Origin: JABFXC01 sp045804265 | Lineage (GTDB): Bacteria; Gemmatimonadota; Gemmatimonadetes; Gemmatimonadales; Gemmatimonadaceae | Length of the DNA stretch: 64,000 bases | Assembly: GCA_045804265.1 (NCBI GenBank) | Contig: JBJMNK010000141.1 | Span: 30,408-94,407, forward strand | Direction: 5' to 3' | Part shown: positions 27,518 through 36,420 of the stretch, one piece after another | Layout: the number at the start of each line of letters is the position of its first letter | Numbering within the stretch: position 1 is the stretch's first letter | The notes under the pieces: generated by a model | The model's database searches: none | What the model was told of the DNA's origin: nothing | Seen by the model: only the letters and a program-made list of their open reading frames with translations | Translations under genes and position numbers: made by a program

Positions 27518-28096
27518 TCACGCGCCGCTGAAGCTCAGCTGGACGACGTACTTCCCGGCCTTGACTGTTCCCGGCGCGAGCTTCCATGCGAGCTTCGCCT
27601 TCTGGTTCAGACAGCTGTTCACTGCCTTCCCCGCCGACCCGCTCCAGCGAGCATCGCCGACCGTTGCGTTGGTGATGCCCTCAGCTCCTACGGTCACGAC
27701 CATGGCGACGTTTCCCCGAAGCGTCGGGTCGCTCTTCTGCCCGTATTCAGTATAGCAGAACTTCGTCATGCTCTGCTCGCGCTGCACGGCCTCGGTCAGC
27801 GCGGCCGGTGCGGCCGGAACACTCATCGATTCACCACCACCAGTGTTCGCCGGTGGAGTGAGCTTCCGCGGCTTGAACGTGTCCGGCTCAGCTGGCGGAA
27901 GGTTGGAGTGGATGCTCGACAGGTCAGTCGTCTGCGTCGTGTCCAGATGCGTCGTGTCCACCGGCATCGTATCACGCTTCGCCGTCTTGTCCTTGGGGCA
28001 GGCGGCGAGAAGCAGCATCACCGGCAGCACCATCGCCGCAGCGAAACGCGCCGGAATACGGCGCATGATTGTCGATGTGATTCCAATACTCGTCAT
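27518..28096 (-). CDS. Lipoprotein with AgmX/PglI-type C-terminal domain
   Basis: 192 residues. N-terminal hydrophobic stretch ends in a lipobox (LLLAACPKDK), followed by a Pro/Thr-rich linker. The C-terminal part (from about 100) contains KFCYTEYGQKSDPTLRG, VVTVGAEG and WSGSAGKAVNSCL, matching the C-terminal domain of the TonB-like protein encoded at 30030-31109 (NCYTQYG..NPNLAGTI..SESCI) including both Cys. This domain occurs in the myxobacterial motility proteins AgmX and PglI. It may cap or compete in the same envelope machine; inference only. Confidence 0.7.
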   Translation of the reverse strand: MTSIGITSTIMRRIPARFAAAMVLPVMLLLAACPKDKTAKRDTMPVDTTHLDTTQTTDLSSIHSNLPPAEPDTFKPRKLTPPANTGGGESMSVPAAPAALTEAVQREQSMTKFCYTEYGQKSDPTLRGNVAMVVTVGAEGITNATVGDARWSGSAGKAVNSCLNQKAKLAWKLAPGTVKAGKYVVQLSFSGA

Positions 28097-28162
28097 CGTG
28101 CGTTGTCCTGGTGGTGGTTGATCGTGTTCACGTAAATCCTGCGACGCTCGCCGTATCGTACG

Positions 28163-28876
28163 CTATACCGCTATTTGGTCGACATACGCGACCAACCGCT
28201 GCAAACCGTCGAGATAGCCGTCGACCACGCCGGCAGCGTCCTGCGCCTTGAGCTTGTCAACGCCTCGCACATGCCGGACCACCCGCGTGAACGGCGTGGC
28301 GTCGAAACGGCCCTTGGCTGCGATCGCGGCGACCACCGCTTCGTTCTCACTCGGCGGCTCGTCGCCCGCAAGTCGCGATGCCCCCCGGAACACGACCATC
28401 ATGGTGCTGAGGCTTGCCTCGAGCAGCGCGAGCTGGCGGCGTCCATCGTTCCCCGCGGCCAGCACGCCCTGACGAAACTGAAGCAGCTTTCCCATCGCCT
28501 CGCGTTCGACCTGAAGCCGCAGATCGCCGCGCGCAACCGACACGCCGGCGAATGGAGCTTCGCCGTAGAGCACCTTGTGGCGATCGAGGATGTCGGCGTA
28601 CTCCATCGCGAAGATGTCGCTCGACCCACGCCACTCGTCGAGCGTCAACGTCATCGGGGGCGGATTGCCGCTCTCCGACCACGCTGCGGCAACTGCAGCC
28701 GCGGCGCGGAGCCTCTCGGCGGGGAGCGCCCGTGCGAGCACCAGGACGTTGTAGTCCGAGCGGTTGGCAATGTGTTCGCCTCCGGCCGCGGAGCCATAAA
28801 GCACCACCGAATACAGCGCCTCGCCATACGCTGCCTTCAGCTGCGACACGAGCTCGTCGAGTGTCATCTTCGCCAT
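28163..28876 (-). CDS. Nucleotidyltransferase-like protein, active site altered
   Basis: 237 residues. N-terminal VVLYGSAAGGEHIANRSDYNVLV resembles the GS...DxD signature of the Pol-beta nucleotidyltransferase fold, but the second Asp of DxD is Asn (SDYN), so catalysis is doubtful. The rest is helical, with a possible HEPN-like or substrate-binding C-terminal half (LLEASLSTMMVVFRGASRLAGDEPP). It lies three bases after the TPM gene and is clearly co-transcribed with it. Function unknown. Confidence 0.6.
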   Translation of the reverse strand: MAKMTLDELVSQLKAAYGEALYSVVLYGSAAGGEHIANRSDYNVLVLARALPAERLRAAAAVAAAWSESGNPPPMTLTLDEWRGSSDIFAMEYADILDRHKVLYGEAPFAGVSVARGDLRLQVEREAMGKLLQFRQGVLAAGNDGRRQLALLEASLSTMMVVFRGASRLAGDEPPSENEAVVAAIAAKGRFDATPFTRVVRHVRGVDKLKAQDAAGVVDGYLDGLQRLVAYVDQIAV

Positions 28877-28879
28877 GTG

Positions 28880-29737
28880 CTAGAAGCTCCTCCCAGCGCC
28901 GCCGCCACCGCCGCCACCGCCGCCACCAAACCCGCCGAAGCCACCAAATCCCCCGCCACCACCAAAACCTCCGCCCCCCCAACCTCCCGAGCGCCCACCT
29001 CCCCAGCCCCCTCCACCGAAACCGCCACCTCCCATCGGGAAGAAGATCGGAAAGCATCCCCCACCGCCGCACCCACCGCGTCTACGCCGGCCGAACGCGT
29101 TGAGCAAGAACATCACGACGAGGAAGATGATCCAGATCGTGCTCGGGTTGATGAAGCTCGACGCGCGTCGGCCAGTCATTGGAGCGCGGTCGATTCCCGG
29201 CGTCACGCCGCTGTCGAGCGAGAAGTTGTATTCCTTCGCGAACCGCTCAGCGACGCGGGCGGTCATCAGTGTCACCGCGTCGTCGTAGTTATGCTGCTGC
29301 AACAGCGGGCTCGCTTCGTCCTGGATCGCTCCCGCAGTCGCGTCGGTGATGAATCCTTCGGCGCCGTAGCCTGTCGCGATGAATGTGTGTCCGTGACCGT
29401 CGGAGCTCGTTTCCTTCGGCACGAGCAGGATCACCGCACTGTTGTTCCGCGTTGGATCGCCCGGCTTCGATGACTTGCCGAGCCCCCACTCCCGAATGAC
29501 TCTGAGCGCGACGTCACCGGGCGCGAGGTCGCCGATGTCCGGAAGCGTCACGATCGCGATGTCACCGCCGGACTTCGCCCTGACGGTGGTCGCGATCCCG
29601 AGCAGCGTTTGCTCGGTCTCGGGACTCAGGACATTCGCGAAGTCATTGACGAATCCAGTCGGCTGCGGGAGCTGCAGCGACTTCGTCCCCTGCAGGGCGA
29701 GAATCAGCCCGATGAATTGCAGCGCGTTCTGCCACAC
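28880..29737 (-). CDS. TPM-domain (YgcG-like) membrane protein with Gly-rich tail
   Basis: 285 residues from a GTG at 29737 with AAGGAG upstream. Signal or anchor at the N-terminus, then the TPM domain (LPQPTGFVNDFANVLSPETEQTL...VRAKSGGDIAIVTLP...NNSAVILLVPKE...GYGAEGFITDATAGAI), one membrane span near 195-215 (STIWIIFLVVMFLLNAF) and a long Gly-rich tail ending AGRSF. TPM proteins include the plant photosystem repair phosphatase and bacterial envelope proteins of unknown role. The pairing with LemA is common. Confidence 0.85.
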   Translation of the reverse strand: MWQNALQFIGLILALQGTKSLQLPQPTGFVNDFANVLSPETEQTLLGIATTVRAKSGGDIAIVTLPDIGDLAPGDVALRVIREWGLGKSSKPGDPTRNNSAVILLVPKETSSDGHGHTFIATGYGAEGFITDATAGAIQDEASPLLQQHNYDDAVTLMTARVAERFAKEYNFSLDSGVTPGIDRAPMTGRRASSFINPSTIWIIFLVVMFLLNAFGRRRRGGCGGGGCFPIFFPMGGGGFGGGGWGGGRSGGWGGGGFGGGGGFGGFGGFGGGGGGGGGGAGRSF

Positions 29738-29982
29738 CGGCGTGTCGATCTCCTTGCGTGCGCGACAGCAGTCCGTCGCATTGTGTGGTTCTCGTCGTCG
29801 CGGCGAGCGTAAGCAACGGATCTCGCACGGCGGGCGACACCCCCGGTTTCGCCCTCGATACTAGCGCCATTCGCGCGGCACTGGAAGTTGTCGCGCATTC
29901 CACCACAGCTCTCCGGTGCCGGACCCGTACCGATGCACCGAGTCCGAAGCCATTTCGATGACCTTCGCGGCTGCAATAAACA

Positions 29983-30013
29983 ACGAGGGGCCGCGGAACG
30001 CGCGGCCCCTCGT
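29983..30013 (-). terminator. Terminator of the TolQ/TolR/AgmX operon
   Basis: 13-bp stem (about ACGAGGGGCCGCG / CGCGGCCCCTCGT) with a five-base loop; on the minus strand the stem is followed by TTGTTTATT. It lies 17 bp past the stop of the TonB-like gene. Confidence 0.85.
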
Positions 30014-30029
30014 GATTCGATCGGTGCTT

Positions 30030-31109
30030 CTACTTCGTGAAGTTGAACGGGAAGCCGTATGTGCCGCCGCCAAGGTCCGACGATGGGAACCTCCACGAGC
30101 GGATCCTGCCGACGATGCATGACTCCGACGCCGAAGCGCCGGCGCCACTCCATGTCCTGCTTGTGATGTCGACCCCGGTGACGTTCCCGCTTCCGGTGAT
30201 GGTGATCGCGACGTTGATCGTGCCGGCGAGATTCGGGTTCGCGCTCAAACCATACTGCGTATAGCAGTTGCGGAGCTGTGCCTCACGCTCGCGCACGAAA
30301 GTACCGAGCTCCGAGACGTCGCGTCCGCGAGCAGCTGGCGTTTCCACCGCTCGCACACTCGGCGCGGAGACACGAACACGAGCAGCGGTCACACCGCCGC
30401 CACCGCCGACACCGCCGACACCGCCACCGCCGCCACCGCCGGTGCCGATTCCGCCGCCGATGCCACCACGTCCTGGGGTTGTCGAGCCCTGACCGCCTTG
30501 TCCGTAACCGAGCACCGTCTTGCCACCGGCACCGCCGCCGCCGTTGCCGTTCATTCCGCCACCGGTTCCGCCGCTGCCGGAGTTCACATCGACTCCGCGA
30601 AGGATACCGGAAACATCACCGACCATTCCCCCAGTGCCGGAGCCGCTCCCCGTCCCGAAGGCGGTCCCGATTGCGCCAGCGCTGTTTGTCTCGGTACGCG
30701 ATCCTGGACGCCCCGGCTTGGGGTTTCCCTTCTGTGGGCCGACTGGCCCGGGCTTCTTGTTCGTCGGCCCCGCGTCGGGGACCCGCGTCGTCGTACCTTC
30801 CTGTGCGACTGGCGGAGTCACCTGCTCCGGCGCGGTGAACATTGTATCCGCGACGGTCACGTTCACCGCCTCGTCCGCTGCTTGCGCAGACCGGACTGGC
30901 ATCAAGTGAACGAGCAGCAGGAATGCGATTCCAAGAGTGCCGGAAATCGCGTACGAGCCAACGAGTGCGCGTCCTTCCTCACTCGCCCACTCGAACCGCA
31001 GTCCACGCGTGAACGTGGTGTCAGGCTCTCTTCCCGGCGCCTTTCCCGCAGGCGCGGTCGCCGGACGTAATGGCGTCGCCATGTCAGGATGCTCGCTGGG
31101 GTGCCGCAT
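30030..31109 (-). CDS. TonB-like protein with AgmX/PglI C-terminal domain
   Basis: 359 residues from ATG 31109, overlapping the TolR gene; an ATG at 31082, one base after the TolR stop, is an alternative. Short cytosolic N-terminus, one membrane span (about 49-70, GSYAISGTLGIAFLLLVHLM), then a Pro/Lys linker and a long Gly-rich section (about 140-240) that can span the periplasm. The C-terminal domain from about 265 has NCYTQYGLSANPNLAGTINVAITI and TWSGAGASASESCI, as in AgmX/PglI. TonB/TolA logic predicts it transmits proton-motive force from the TolQR motor to the outer membrane. Confidence 0.82.
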   Translation of the reverse strand: MRHPSEHPDMATPLRPATAPAGKAPGREPDTTFTRGLRFEWASEEGRALVGSYAISGTLGIAFLLLVHLMPVRSAQAADEAVNVTVADTMFTAPEQVTPPVAQEGTTTRVPDAGPTNKKPGPVGPQKGNPKPGRPGSRTETNSAGAIGTAFGTGSGSGTGGMVGDVSGILRGVDVNSGSGGTGGGMNGNGGGGAGGKTVLGYGQGGQGSTTPGRGGIGGGIGTGGGGGGGVGGVGGGGGVTAARVRVSAPSVRAVETPAARGRDVSELGTFVREREAQLRNCYTQYGLSANPNLAGTINVAITITGSGNVTGVDITSRTWSGAGASASESCIVGRIRSWRFPSSDLGGGTYGFPFNFTK

Positions 31110-31641
31110 CGGTGCCAGTCTTCAGGACCTGGAGCGACACGTTCTTGAAGCCTGCCTTGCGCGCAGTCTGCAGCACGCGGGCCAGGAGGTCGTAGCGCAT
31201 TCCCTTGTCGGCCTGCACCGCGAGCGTCGGCTCGACAGACTGGTCTGCCGGCACATCGTTCGCCTTGCGGATCGAATCCGCGGTGATGTGCAGTGCGGTG
31301 TAGAGCGTCGGGATGATGAGTGGCTCGTTAGGCACGTTCGAAGCCGACTGCGCCGCGGCCTGGACGGTCATGATCCGGTGGCCGGACAACGTCATCTCCG
31401 CCGGCTTGCTCGCGATGCCGAGCGTGATCGAGGTGGCTGATGGCGCGCCGACACGGCTTTGCGGGAGCGACACGCCATTCACCGTCGGCGCCATCTCGCC
31501 GAGCGTCTGCGTCGTGAGCGAGAAGAACACGATCGAGACGAACGTATCGACGAGCGGCACGAGGTTCAGTTCCGTCAGTCGAAACTTGTGAAACATCGCA
31601 GTGCGACGCGCTTCGCGCGCGGCCTTTGCGCGACCTGCCAT
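31084..31641 (-). CDS. TolR/ExbD-type motor protein (second copy)
   Basis: 185 residues. A short positive N-terminus, then one membrane span with the essential Asp (LNLVPLVDTFVSIVFFSL, about 26-43), then a periplasmic domain ending in ADKGMRYDLLARVLQTARKAGFKNVSL, as in ExbD/TolR. It starts one base after the previous TolR stop. Paired TolR paralogues with one TolQ resemble AglR with AglQ and AglS of Myxococcus. Confidence 0.88.
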   Translation of the reverse strand: MAGRAKAAREARRTAMFHKFRLTELNLVPLVDTFVSIVFFSLTTQTLGEMAPTVNGVSLPQSRVGAPSATSITLGIASKPAEMTLSGHRIMTVQAAAQSASNVPNEPLIIPTLYTALHITADSIRKANDVPADQSVEPTLAVQADKGMRYDLLARVLQTARKAGFKNVSLQVLKTGTDAAPQRAS

Positions 31642-31642
31642 C

Positions 31643-32203
31643 TCAGCGCCCTCCGCGATTCGCGGCCGGAGCAGCCGCGGCGACTTGGGTGGAACGCGCG
31701 CGGTTGCCGAGCGCGATGTTGGTGAACTGGGCGATGCGCGCAGCCTCGAGAACCTTCACGACGTCGTCATACACGACTGCGTCATCCGGGACCACGAGGA
31801 TGTCCTTGTTGTCCGGATAGGCGCGGCGAACCGACGTGAGGACATCTCGAAGCTGGTTCATCGCCGAAGAATCATGTCCAGCGATGTCCTTCCGGAACGG
31901 GACGCCTCCTCCCGCGTGTTCGATGCGCACTCCATCGGTGCTGACGCGTACCGCGAGGAGCAGCGTCAGGTCGGGTGGCTTCGCCCTGGTGGTTGGGTTG
32001 GGGGCTGTCACCACCGTTGGCGGCAGCGAAAGGTCGAAGGCCGTCATTGCCGCCAGCGCGACGCCCGTATAGGTCGCCAGGCTGAAGAACACGATCGACG
32101 TGAGAATGTCGACCAGCGGCACGAGGTTGAGTCCCCCGTGGGCGGTGAGCGGCGCCCGTTCAGAGCGCCGCTGCTTGACCTTGTGAAACCGCGACTCGGC
32201 CAT
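31643..32203 (-). CDS. TolR/ExbD-type motor protein (first copy)
   Basis: 186 residues. Membrane span with the conserved Asp in GLNLVPLVDILTSIVFFSLAT (about 24-44). The periplasmic part has GVRIEHAGGGVPFRKDI and ends LEAARIAQFTNIALGN. Eight codons-range spacing (seven bp) separates it from tolQ. It shares the NLVPLVD-x3-SIVFFSL segment with the next gene, showing duplication, though the periplasmic parts have diverged. Confidence 0.88.
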   Translation of the reverse strand: MAESRFHKVKQRRSERAPLTAHGGLNLVPLVDILTSIVFFSLATYTGVALAAMTAFDLSLPPTVVTAPNPTTRAKPPDLTLLLAVRVSTDGVRIEHAGGGVPFRKDIAGHDSSAMNQLRDVLTSVRRAYPDNKDILVVPDDAVVYDDVVKVLEAARIAQFTNIALGNRARSTQVAAAAPAANRGGR

Positions 32204-32210
32204 CGCTCGA

Positions 32211-32852
32211 TTACCGGTGGCCCAGGCGAACGTCCGGACGGTCGACGAGTGCGTTGATCAGGCGAACCGAGAACTCGTCAACCTGCTCGATGATCGTCTC
32301 TGCCTGACTGACGAGGTACGCGTGAGCGACGGAAAGCGGAACCGCGACCATGAGGCCGAAGCCGGTGGCGTTCAGCGCGACCGCGATGCCTGCAGCCAAC
32401 TGCGCCGAGCGTTCAGTGGCCGACGCCGAGCTGACCGCGGCGAAGGCATGACGCAGACCGAAGATCGTTCCGAGAAGACCGAGCAGCGTCGCGACGTTCG
32501 CCAGCATCGGCAGATACTGGAGGCGCCGCGTCAGCCGCGGAATCACCGAGAGTGAAGCTGCGTCGGCCACGTTCTGAAGGTCACCCTCGTCGCGCGTCCG
32601 GCTGCGGAGGATGAGGAGACCCATGTCGGGAAGTGCCGCCGTCGATTGCGCGCAGAGCTTGATCGCATCATCGATCTTCCCGGCGCGGACCAGCTGGACG
32701 ACGCGGTCGATGAACGCACGGCCGTTGATCTTCGACTTGATCACGATCGTGTAGAATCTCTCGATGAACACGGCGAGTCCGATCACCGCGACGGCGAGAA
32801 TGAAGTTCATGACCATCCCGCCGTTCCTGTACCACTCAATGACCGTATTCAT
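32211..32852 (-). CDS. TolQ/ExbB/MotA-type proton channel protein
   Basis: 213 residues with three predicted membrane spans: about 13-33 (GMVMNFILAVAVIGLAVFI), about 125-145 (ANVATLLGLLGTIFGLRHAF) and about 163-187 (GIAVALNATGFGLMVAVPLSVAHAYL). The second and third spans carry the usual TolQ/ExbB GLLGTIFG and ALxATxxGL signatures. With the two TolR proteins it should form a proton-driven motor that powers the downstream TonB-like protein. Located centrally in the ten-gene operon. Confidence 0.9.
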   Translation of the reverse strand: MNTVIEWYRNGGMVMNFILAVAVIGLAVFIERFYTIVIKSKINGRAFIDRVVQLVRAGKIDDAIKLCAQSTAALPDMGLLILRSRTRDEGDLQNVADAASLSVIPRLTRRLQYLPMLANVATLLGLLGTIFGLRHAFAAVSSASATERSAQLAAGIAVALNATGFGLMVAVPLSVAHAYLVSQAETIIEQVDEFSVRLINALVDRPDVRLGHR

Positions 32853-32905
32853 GACCTAGCGTCTCCGACGAGTGCGTGACTGAAAAAGAGGAGCGATGTG
32901 TTGTG

Positions 32906-33394
32906 TTACCGCGACGTACGAGCAGGAGGCGTGCCGGACGGGGGCGACGTAGAATCCGGCCGCGCGGCCGGCGCCGGCTGCTGCCTAACGCTATCCGCCG
33001 AAATGCTCGGCGTGCTTCTCGTCGCCGACGGGGACGTCGGCGGCGAGGTGGTGCGGAGTGCCCCCGTCGCCGCGCTGTCGGCGCGCGCGGTGACTGAATC
33101 CAGTGGCACCGCCCCAGTCACTTGCCGCTTCGGCACGAGCTGGTACGCAGGAAGAATCGACGGCCAGAAATCGTGGTCGAAGAACCGCGGGTAAAGCACC
33201 TGGCGGCTGTACGTCGGCACTTCGCGAGGGCGGACGGTCACGACCTGTGGGGTCGGCACCTGCCCGCGGATCTCGATCGGCTGCTGCCGCCGCTTCACCG
33301 GGTGCTTGGTCGAATCCTGCGCATGGCCGATCGCCGGCAGTGCGAGAACGGCCGCTGCGACGGCGAACGCCAGGTTCATCTGTCTCATGTTCAT
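32906..33394 (-). CDS. Small secreted Pro/Ser-rich protein of the TolQR operon
   Basis: 162 residues. The ATG at 33394 overlaps the upstream TPR stop (ATGA). Signal peptide AFAVAAAVLALPAIGHAQ, then a basic segment, a conserved-looking core (IEIRGQVPTPQVVTVRPREVPTYSRQ and FFDHDFWPSILPAYQLV, about 40-90) and a disordered Ala/Ser/Pro-rich tail. I do not recognise a family. Its position between TPR proteins and the motor suggests a periplasmic part of the same machine. Confidence 0.65.
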   Translation of the reverse strand: MNMRQMNLAFAVAAAVLALPAIGHAQDSTKHPVKRRQQPIEIRGQVPTPQVVTVRPREVPTYSRQVLYPRFFDHDFWPSILPAYQLVPKRQVTGAVPLDSVTARADSAATGALRTTSPPTSPSATRSTPSISADSVRQQPAPAARPDSTSPPSGTPPARTSR

Positions 33395-36300
33395 TCTCCG
33401 ACCACCGGCGCCGCAGTGCTGCGTGCCGCGGTCGGCGGATTGGCGTCCACGTTTCCGTTCAGCGCATTGCGTGCGCGCTCGAGCCACGGTGCCGCGCCGG
33501 CGTCGTTCTTCAGGGTTTCGTCGGCGTCGGCCTTCTGCACCAGCGCCTGCCAGGTGTTCTTGGCCTGCGTGTAGTAGGCTTCGGCCTGCTGCGCCGAACC
33601 CTGCTGTGCCGCCGCGCGCTCGGCATCGGTCAGCCCTTCGGGAAGCTGCACGTTCTTCAGGAAGTCGCCGTAATTCCACTGCGCGAGCCCGAGATAGTAT
33701 GTCGACGCCGCGAGTGACTTCGGATCGCCCGACTTGATTGCGTTCGCGAATGCGCCAGCGAGCTGCTGGAGCAGCCGCTGCTTCTTCGCGGACGCCGCCT
33801 TGACGCCAGCGGCGGTCAGCCTCGACTTGCTCGTTATGACCAGTCGTTCGTCGGCGTACTGCTGGTAGAGCGACGCGCCCGTACGGAAATAACGGTCGCC
33901 CGTCTGTGCCGCGCAGGTGGCCTTGAGGTCCGCGCCAACGTTGCCGCTGCAGAGTCGTGAAAGCTCCGCCGTCGCGGCCGACGAGTCGCCGGCTGCCTGC
34001 AGGAGCGAGATCCGCTGCTGCCGCGCTTGCGCCGCCCGTGGATCACGCGGGAATCGCGAAGCGAACGTTGCATACGCACGCGCGGCGGTCGCGTTGTCGC
34101 CGCCCTGCGCATACGTGACAGCGGCATTGTACTGCGCATCGGCTGCTCGCTTGTCATTCGGGTACGCTGCAGCAAATGCTTCGTACGCCTGGGCTGCTTC
34201 GGGCTTCCGGTTCGCCGAATCGAGGGTTACCGCGAGTTGTACCATCCGGTCCGCGCGACCCGGGAAATCCTTGTTCTGGGTGATCAGCGCGCGCAGGGCC
34301 TCGATGGCCTGATCACGTTGGCCCATCTCGCCAAGGAGCCGTGCGCTCAGCGCCTGGTAGGTGAGCCGGTACTTCGAATTCGGATATTGCGTCACCAGCC
34401 GGTTGGACAGGTCGATCGCGCGCTGGCGTGCCTTCGTCGATGCCGCTTCGTCGTTGCGAGCCCGCGCCGCGCTGTCGGCGAGCATGTAGGTGACGATCGC
34501 GTCGCTCAACGCGCCAGGCGCCTTGTCCGACGTCGGGTTCTTGTCGGCGAACGCGACGTACACTTCTTCAGCGGCGCGCTCGTAATTCCCCTGCTTGACC
34601 AGCGTGTCGGCGAACGTAGCAGCCGCCTGAGTGCGGAGCGTTGCGATCGTGTCCGCGAGTGCGCGCCGTCCCTTTGAAGACGCGTACTGCTGCGCCGCCT
34701 CCCACTGGACCTGCGCCTCCGCGTACTGACCCTGCTTGTACAACGCGTCTCCGACCAGCTTCTGAGCGGTTGGCGTGTATGGATCATCGGGATAATTCTG
34801 CGCATACGTCTGGAATGTCTGCTGGAGGACATCCCAACGCTGCGTTTCGGACGCGCGACGCCCCTTCTGGATCAGCGCCTTCTTCGCGACTTCCGGATCC
34901 TTGCTCAGCGCAACGAAGCGGTCGACCGTCGAGAAGAACGCATCCTGCGTCGCGCGATCGGTCTTGTTGTGCGAGAGGGCGGAGTCGTAGGCGACGATCG
35001 CGTTCCGTCCCGCTTCCTGCGCGAGCGGAGTGCTTGTGTCCTTGTATTCGAAGGCTGTCTTCGCGAACTGCGCTCCAGCATTCGCGAAGTCGCCCTGCCC
35101 GAGCAGCGCCGCTGCGTAATAGTTGTTCACCGCCTGGGCGCTGTCCGACTGACCGAACTCGCCGAGATAGCGGGAGTACAGTTGCGCGGCCTCGGCGAAG
35201 CGGGACTTGTTCCCGGCCTGTGCACTGGCCAGCAGGAACTGTCCACTCTGTCGAAGCGCTTCTTCACGTGCAGTCGCTGCTTCGTTCGCCAGCGATGGAT
35301 TTGCCTGCGCCCAAGCCGATCCAGGCGCGAAGTTCTCGACGAGGCGCAGCCGTGCAGCCTGCGCCGAATCGAACTCGATCATCCGGTTCTGATAGATGTC
35401 GACGATCTCGCGCTGAATGGCGAGCGCGCTCGAGTCGGTCGGCGACTGCTGGAGCACCGCGCGGAACGCCTCGACGGCACGGGGAAAGTCACCCTGATCG
35501 CGCAGCCCGGTCGCGACACGACGCATGACTGTCGCCTCGTATGGCGCGCCGCCATGAGACGCGAAGTACTGGTTCGCCGCTTCCGCTCCGCCCACCTGTG
35601 TGAAGGCGATCGCCATGTACTCGATCGCCTCGCCCCGAAGACCGAGACGGGACTGCTGCTCCGGCGTGAGCTTGTCGTACGCAGCAACGAGCTCGCCAAA
35701 CACATTGACTGCCTGCTGGTACTCCGGCTGATTGCGCTGTGTCGCCTGGTTGTAGTACGACCATCCAAGCTTGTAGAGCGCGAGGAAATAGATGTCGCTG
35801 TTCGGGGGGTTGATCTTGGTCGCCTGCTCGTAGGCCGTCGCCGCCCGGGCGAACAGGGCTTTACGCGTCGTGCCGCGCTCCTTTGACGCGAGCTCGAAGT
35901 TCGCGTCCCCGAGTCGGAAGAAGGCCTCGCCGCGGAAGCGCGAGCTGTCCTGGGTGGTCACCATCTCGAACATCCGCGCCGCATCGGCATAGCGCAGCTC
36001 GGCGTTGTACAGCGTGCCGAGGGTGTAGGCCGCTGCATCGATGCGATCGAAGGTCGGGTAGCGCCGAACCAGCTCCTCGTAGCGTGCGATCGCCGGCGCG
36101 TAGTTCGGCCGGATCTGGCCTTCGCGTGAAGCGCTGGTGGAATCGGACGGCGCCGTGGCGGTGCCGCGCTGTGACTGTGCGAACTGTTCGTCCGCCCGGC
36201 GAACGAGCAGTTCGCCAAGCTGAAGGAGCGCGTTAGGCCTGACGTTGCTCGCGGGGTACTCGGTGAGGAAGGCCTCGAGCTTGGAGATCGCCGAGTCCAG

Positions 36301-36414
36301 CGCGGCGTCGTCGGCCGCGTGGACCGCGGTCACCCAGCGCGCCGGCGCCGCCTGTGCGCTCAACGCGAGGGGAGCGGCAATGATCGCCGCGATCAGTAAT
36401 CGCAATACTCGCAT
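33391..36414 (-). CDS. Large periplasmic TPR-repeat protein
   Basis: 1007 residues. Signal peptide (RLLIAAIIAAPLALSAQA), then many TPR-like helical pairs across the length, such as YTLGTLYNAELRYADAARMFE, AFFRLGDANFELASK, ALYKLGWSYYNQATQ, KLVGDALYKQGQYAEAQ and AQYNAAVTYAQGGDNATAARAY. The repeats resemble those of YbgF and of the myxobacterial Glt/Agm TPR proteins. Likely a scaffold spanning the periplasm. Start is seven bases past the preceding TPR stop. Confidence 0.82.
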   Translation of the reverse strand: MRVLRLLIAAIIAAPLALSAQAAPARWVTAVHAADDAALDSAISKLEAFLTEYPASNVRPNALLQLGELLVRRADEQFAQSQRGTATAPSDSTSASREGQIRPNYAPAIARYEELVRRYPTFDRIDAAAYTLGTLYNAELRYADAARMFEMVTTQDSSRFRGEAFFRLGDANFELASKERGTTRKALFARAATAYEQATKINPPNSDIYFLALYKLGWSYYNQATQRNQPEYQQAVNVFGELVAAYDKLTPEQQSRLGLRGEAIEYMAIAFTQVGGAEAANQYFASHGGAPYEATVMRRVATGLRDQGDFPRAVEAFRAVLQQSPTDSSALAIQREIVDIYQNRMIEFDSAQAARLRLVENFAPGSAWAQANPSLANEAATAREEALRQSGQFLLASAQAGNKSRFAEAAQLYSRYLGEFGQSDSAQAVNNYYAAALLGQGDFANAGAQFAKTAFEYKDTSTPLAQEAGRNAIVAYDSALSHNKTDRATQDAFFSTVDRFVALSKDPEVAKKALIQKGRRASETQRWDVLQQTFQTYAQNYPDDPYTPTAQKLVGDALYKQGQYAEAQVQWEAAQQYASSKGRRALADTIATLRTQAAATFADTLVKQGNYERAAEEVYVAFADKNPTSDKAPGALSDAIVTYMLADSAARARNDEAASTKARQRAIDLSNRLVTQYPNSKYRLTYQALSARLLGEMGQRDQAIEALRALITQNKDFPGRADRMVQLAVTLDSANRKPEAAQAYEAFAAAYPNDKRAADAQYNAAVTYAQGGDNATAARAYATFASRFPRDPRAAQARQQRISLLQAAGDSSAATAELSRLCSGNVGADLKATCAAQTGDRYFRTGASLYQQYADERLVITSKSRLTAAGVKAASAKKQRLLQQLAGAFANAIKSGDPKSLAASTYYLGLAQWNYGDFLKNVQLPEGLTDAERAAAQQGSAQQAEAYYTQAKNTWQALVQKADADETLKNDAGAAPWLERARNALNGNVDANPPTAARSTAAPVVGE

Positions 36415-36420
36415 GTTGGT

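Noticed and set aside
28891..29080. Repetitive GCC/CCA-type DNA in the TPM gene and near 30400-30560 considered as possible CRISPR or mini-satellite
   Set aside because: The repeats are in frame and encode Gly-rich tails of two real proteins; no spacers or direct repeats of CRISPR type.
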